From Methanocorpusculum sp. (GTDB taxonomy: Archaea; Halobacteriota; Methanomicrobia; Methanomicrobiales; Methanocorpusculaceae), in NCBI GenBank assembly GCA_017399555.1, contig JAFQBW010000005.1:1-40909 (forward strand): 40,909 nt of DNA, read 5' to 3'. The translations under genes and the position numbers were made by a program. Shown here piece by piece: positions 40,561 to 40,909 of this stretch; the first letter of the stretch is position 1, and the number at the start of each line of letters is the position of its first letter. Below the pieces are notes generated by a model. That model searched no databases. It was not told the DNA's origin and saw only the letters and a list, made by a program, of their open reading frames with translations.

Positions 40561-40909
40561 TGTTGTCCTTGTTTCTCCGCTTTGTGTATCATCTTCAATC
40601 GGCGCATCCGGTACAGGCTCCGCGTCTCCTTCCACAGGAGTCGTGGCCGGCTCTGCCGGTGTGGGTGGGACGTTAGGGGTGCTTTCTGGTTTGATTTCAG
40701 TTTCGGTTTCATCCAGCTGCTTTGTGCCGGATGGGGTCAGGATATCAATGATGGCGATACGGTGCCGTGCGGCGGAGGAGTAGCCGCAGCCGGAAAAAGC
40801 AAACTGCTCATACTCCTGTATGGTGCCGGACACATCCAGTATCCGCTCGCTGTACGCTGTGATATTGATAACGCCCAGCTGTTCTCCGGTACTGGGGTCA
40901 CAAACCAGT
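40558..40909 (-). CDS. C-terminal part of a proline/threonine-rich protein (cut by window edge)
   Basis: The frame is open to the right edge, so about 116 C-terminal residues are visible. A short beta-rich stretch (LGVINITAYSERILDV, ARHRIAIIDILTP) leads to a Pro/Glu/Thr tail (PPTPAEPATTPVEGDAEPVP). No family recognised. The reading that starts at the internal GTG at 40833 is not a start with a ribosome binding site. It is on the same strand as the backbone genes and may belong to them. Confidence 0.6.
   Translation of the reverse strand, partial: LVCDPSTGEQLGVINITAYSERILDVSGTIQEYEQFAFSGCGYSSAARHRIAIIDILTPSGTKQLDETETEIKPESTPNVPPTPAEPATTPVEGDAEPVPDAPIEDDTQSGETRTT

Noticed and set aside
1-40909. 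Integrase, transposase, attachment sites or replication origin marking element ends
   Set aside because: None was visible on either strand, so the element boundaries lie outside the window or do not exist.

Overview
The window reads as Gram-positive, low-to-medium GC Clostridia DNA, most like a gut Oscillospiraceae or Lachnospiraceae relative. Evidence for this: strong AGGAGG-type ribosome binding sites before nearly every gene, many lipobox proteins, a BlaI/BlaR1-type regulator pair, VanZ, four sigma/anti-sigma cassettes and a PHP-domain DNA polymerase III alpha subunit. No rRNA, tRNA, CRISPR array, transposase or integrase was seen.

Two layers are interleaved. The backbone, all on the minus strand, consists of: (i) a Tad-type cluster at the left edge, cpaB-like (2001-2708), cpaE-like (465-1973) and cpaF-like (1-461, cut by the edge); (ii) a four-TM protein plus a 1373-aa HerA/VirB4/VirD4-like ATPase carrying a roughly 480-residue Ser/Gly/Thr/Gln-rich linker (20939-16274); (iii) lipoprotein, two-OB-fold SSB-like protein, single-TM protein, coiled-coil protein with a possible nuclease-like domain, and a 61-aa membrane peptide (33350-29519); (iv) a 1331-aa DnaE with a coiled-coil insertion (38615-34620). 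The first three of these units carry the same element (TTCT, two bases, CATACT) 30-32 bases before the first start codon, and dnaE has a weaker CATACT version. This suggests a single co-regulated system, plausibly the transfer or replication backbone of a large conjugative or extrachromosomal element. That assignment is inference.

The accessory layer sits between these units. It holds an ankyrin protein (2829-3908); an ECF sigma factor with two membrane partners (4042-5761); a BlaR1/BlaI pair with a clear operator-promoter (5811-9296); a sigma factor, anti-sigma factor and three secreted lipoproteins in one five-gene operon (14259-9347); an unknown-HTH-AbrB operon (14568-16226); a 488-aa unknown and a HipA-like kinase (21138-23765); a START-like, YjbR and membrane protein trio (23836-25145); VanZ (25214-25768); an XRE regulator with a membrane tail and partner (25912-26618); two divergent sigma/anti-sigma pairs (26921-29469); a DUF5104-like lipoprotein pair (33458-34521); and small membrane, hypothetical and GyrI-like genes (38772-40508). 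The right edge cuts a proline-rich minus-strand protein.

Regulation is unusually legible. Rho-independent terminators close most units. Three of the four sigma genes are preceded by an ECF-like start region ending in GTGAAAGG. The BlaI promoter overlaps a 17-bp palindrome. Start codons were moved inward from the longest ORF wherever a ribosome binding site fixed them.
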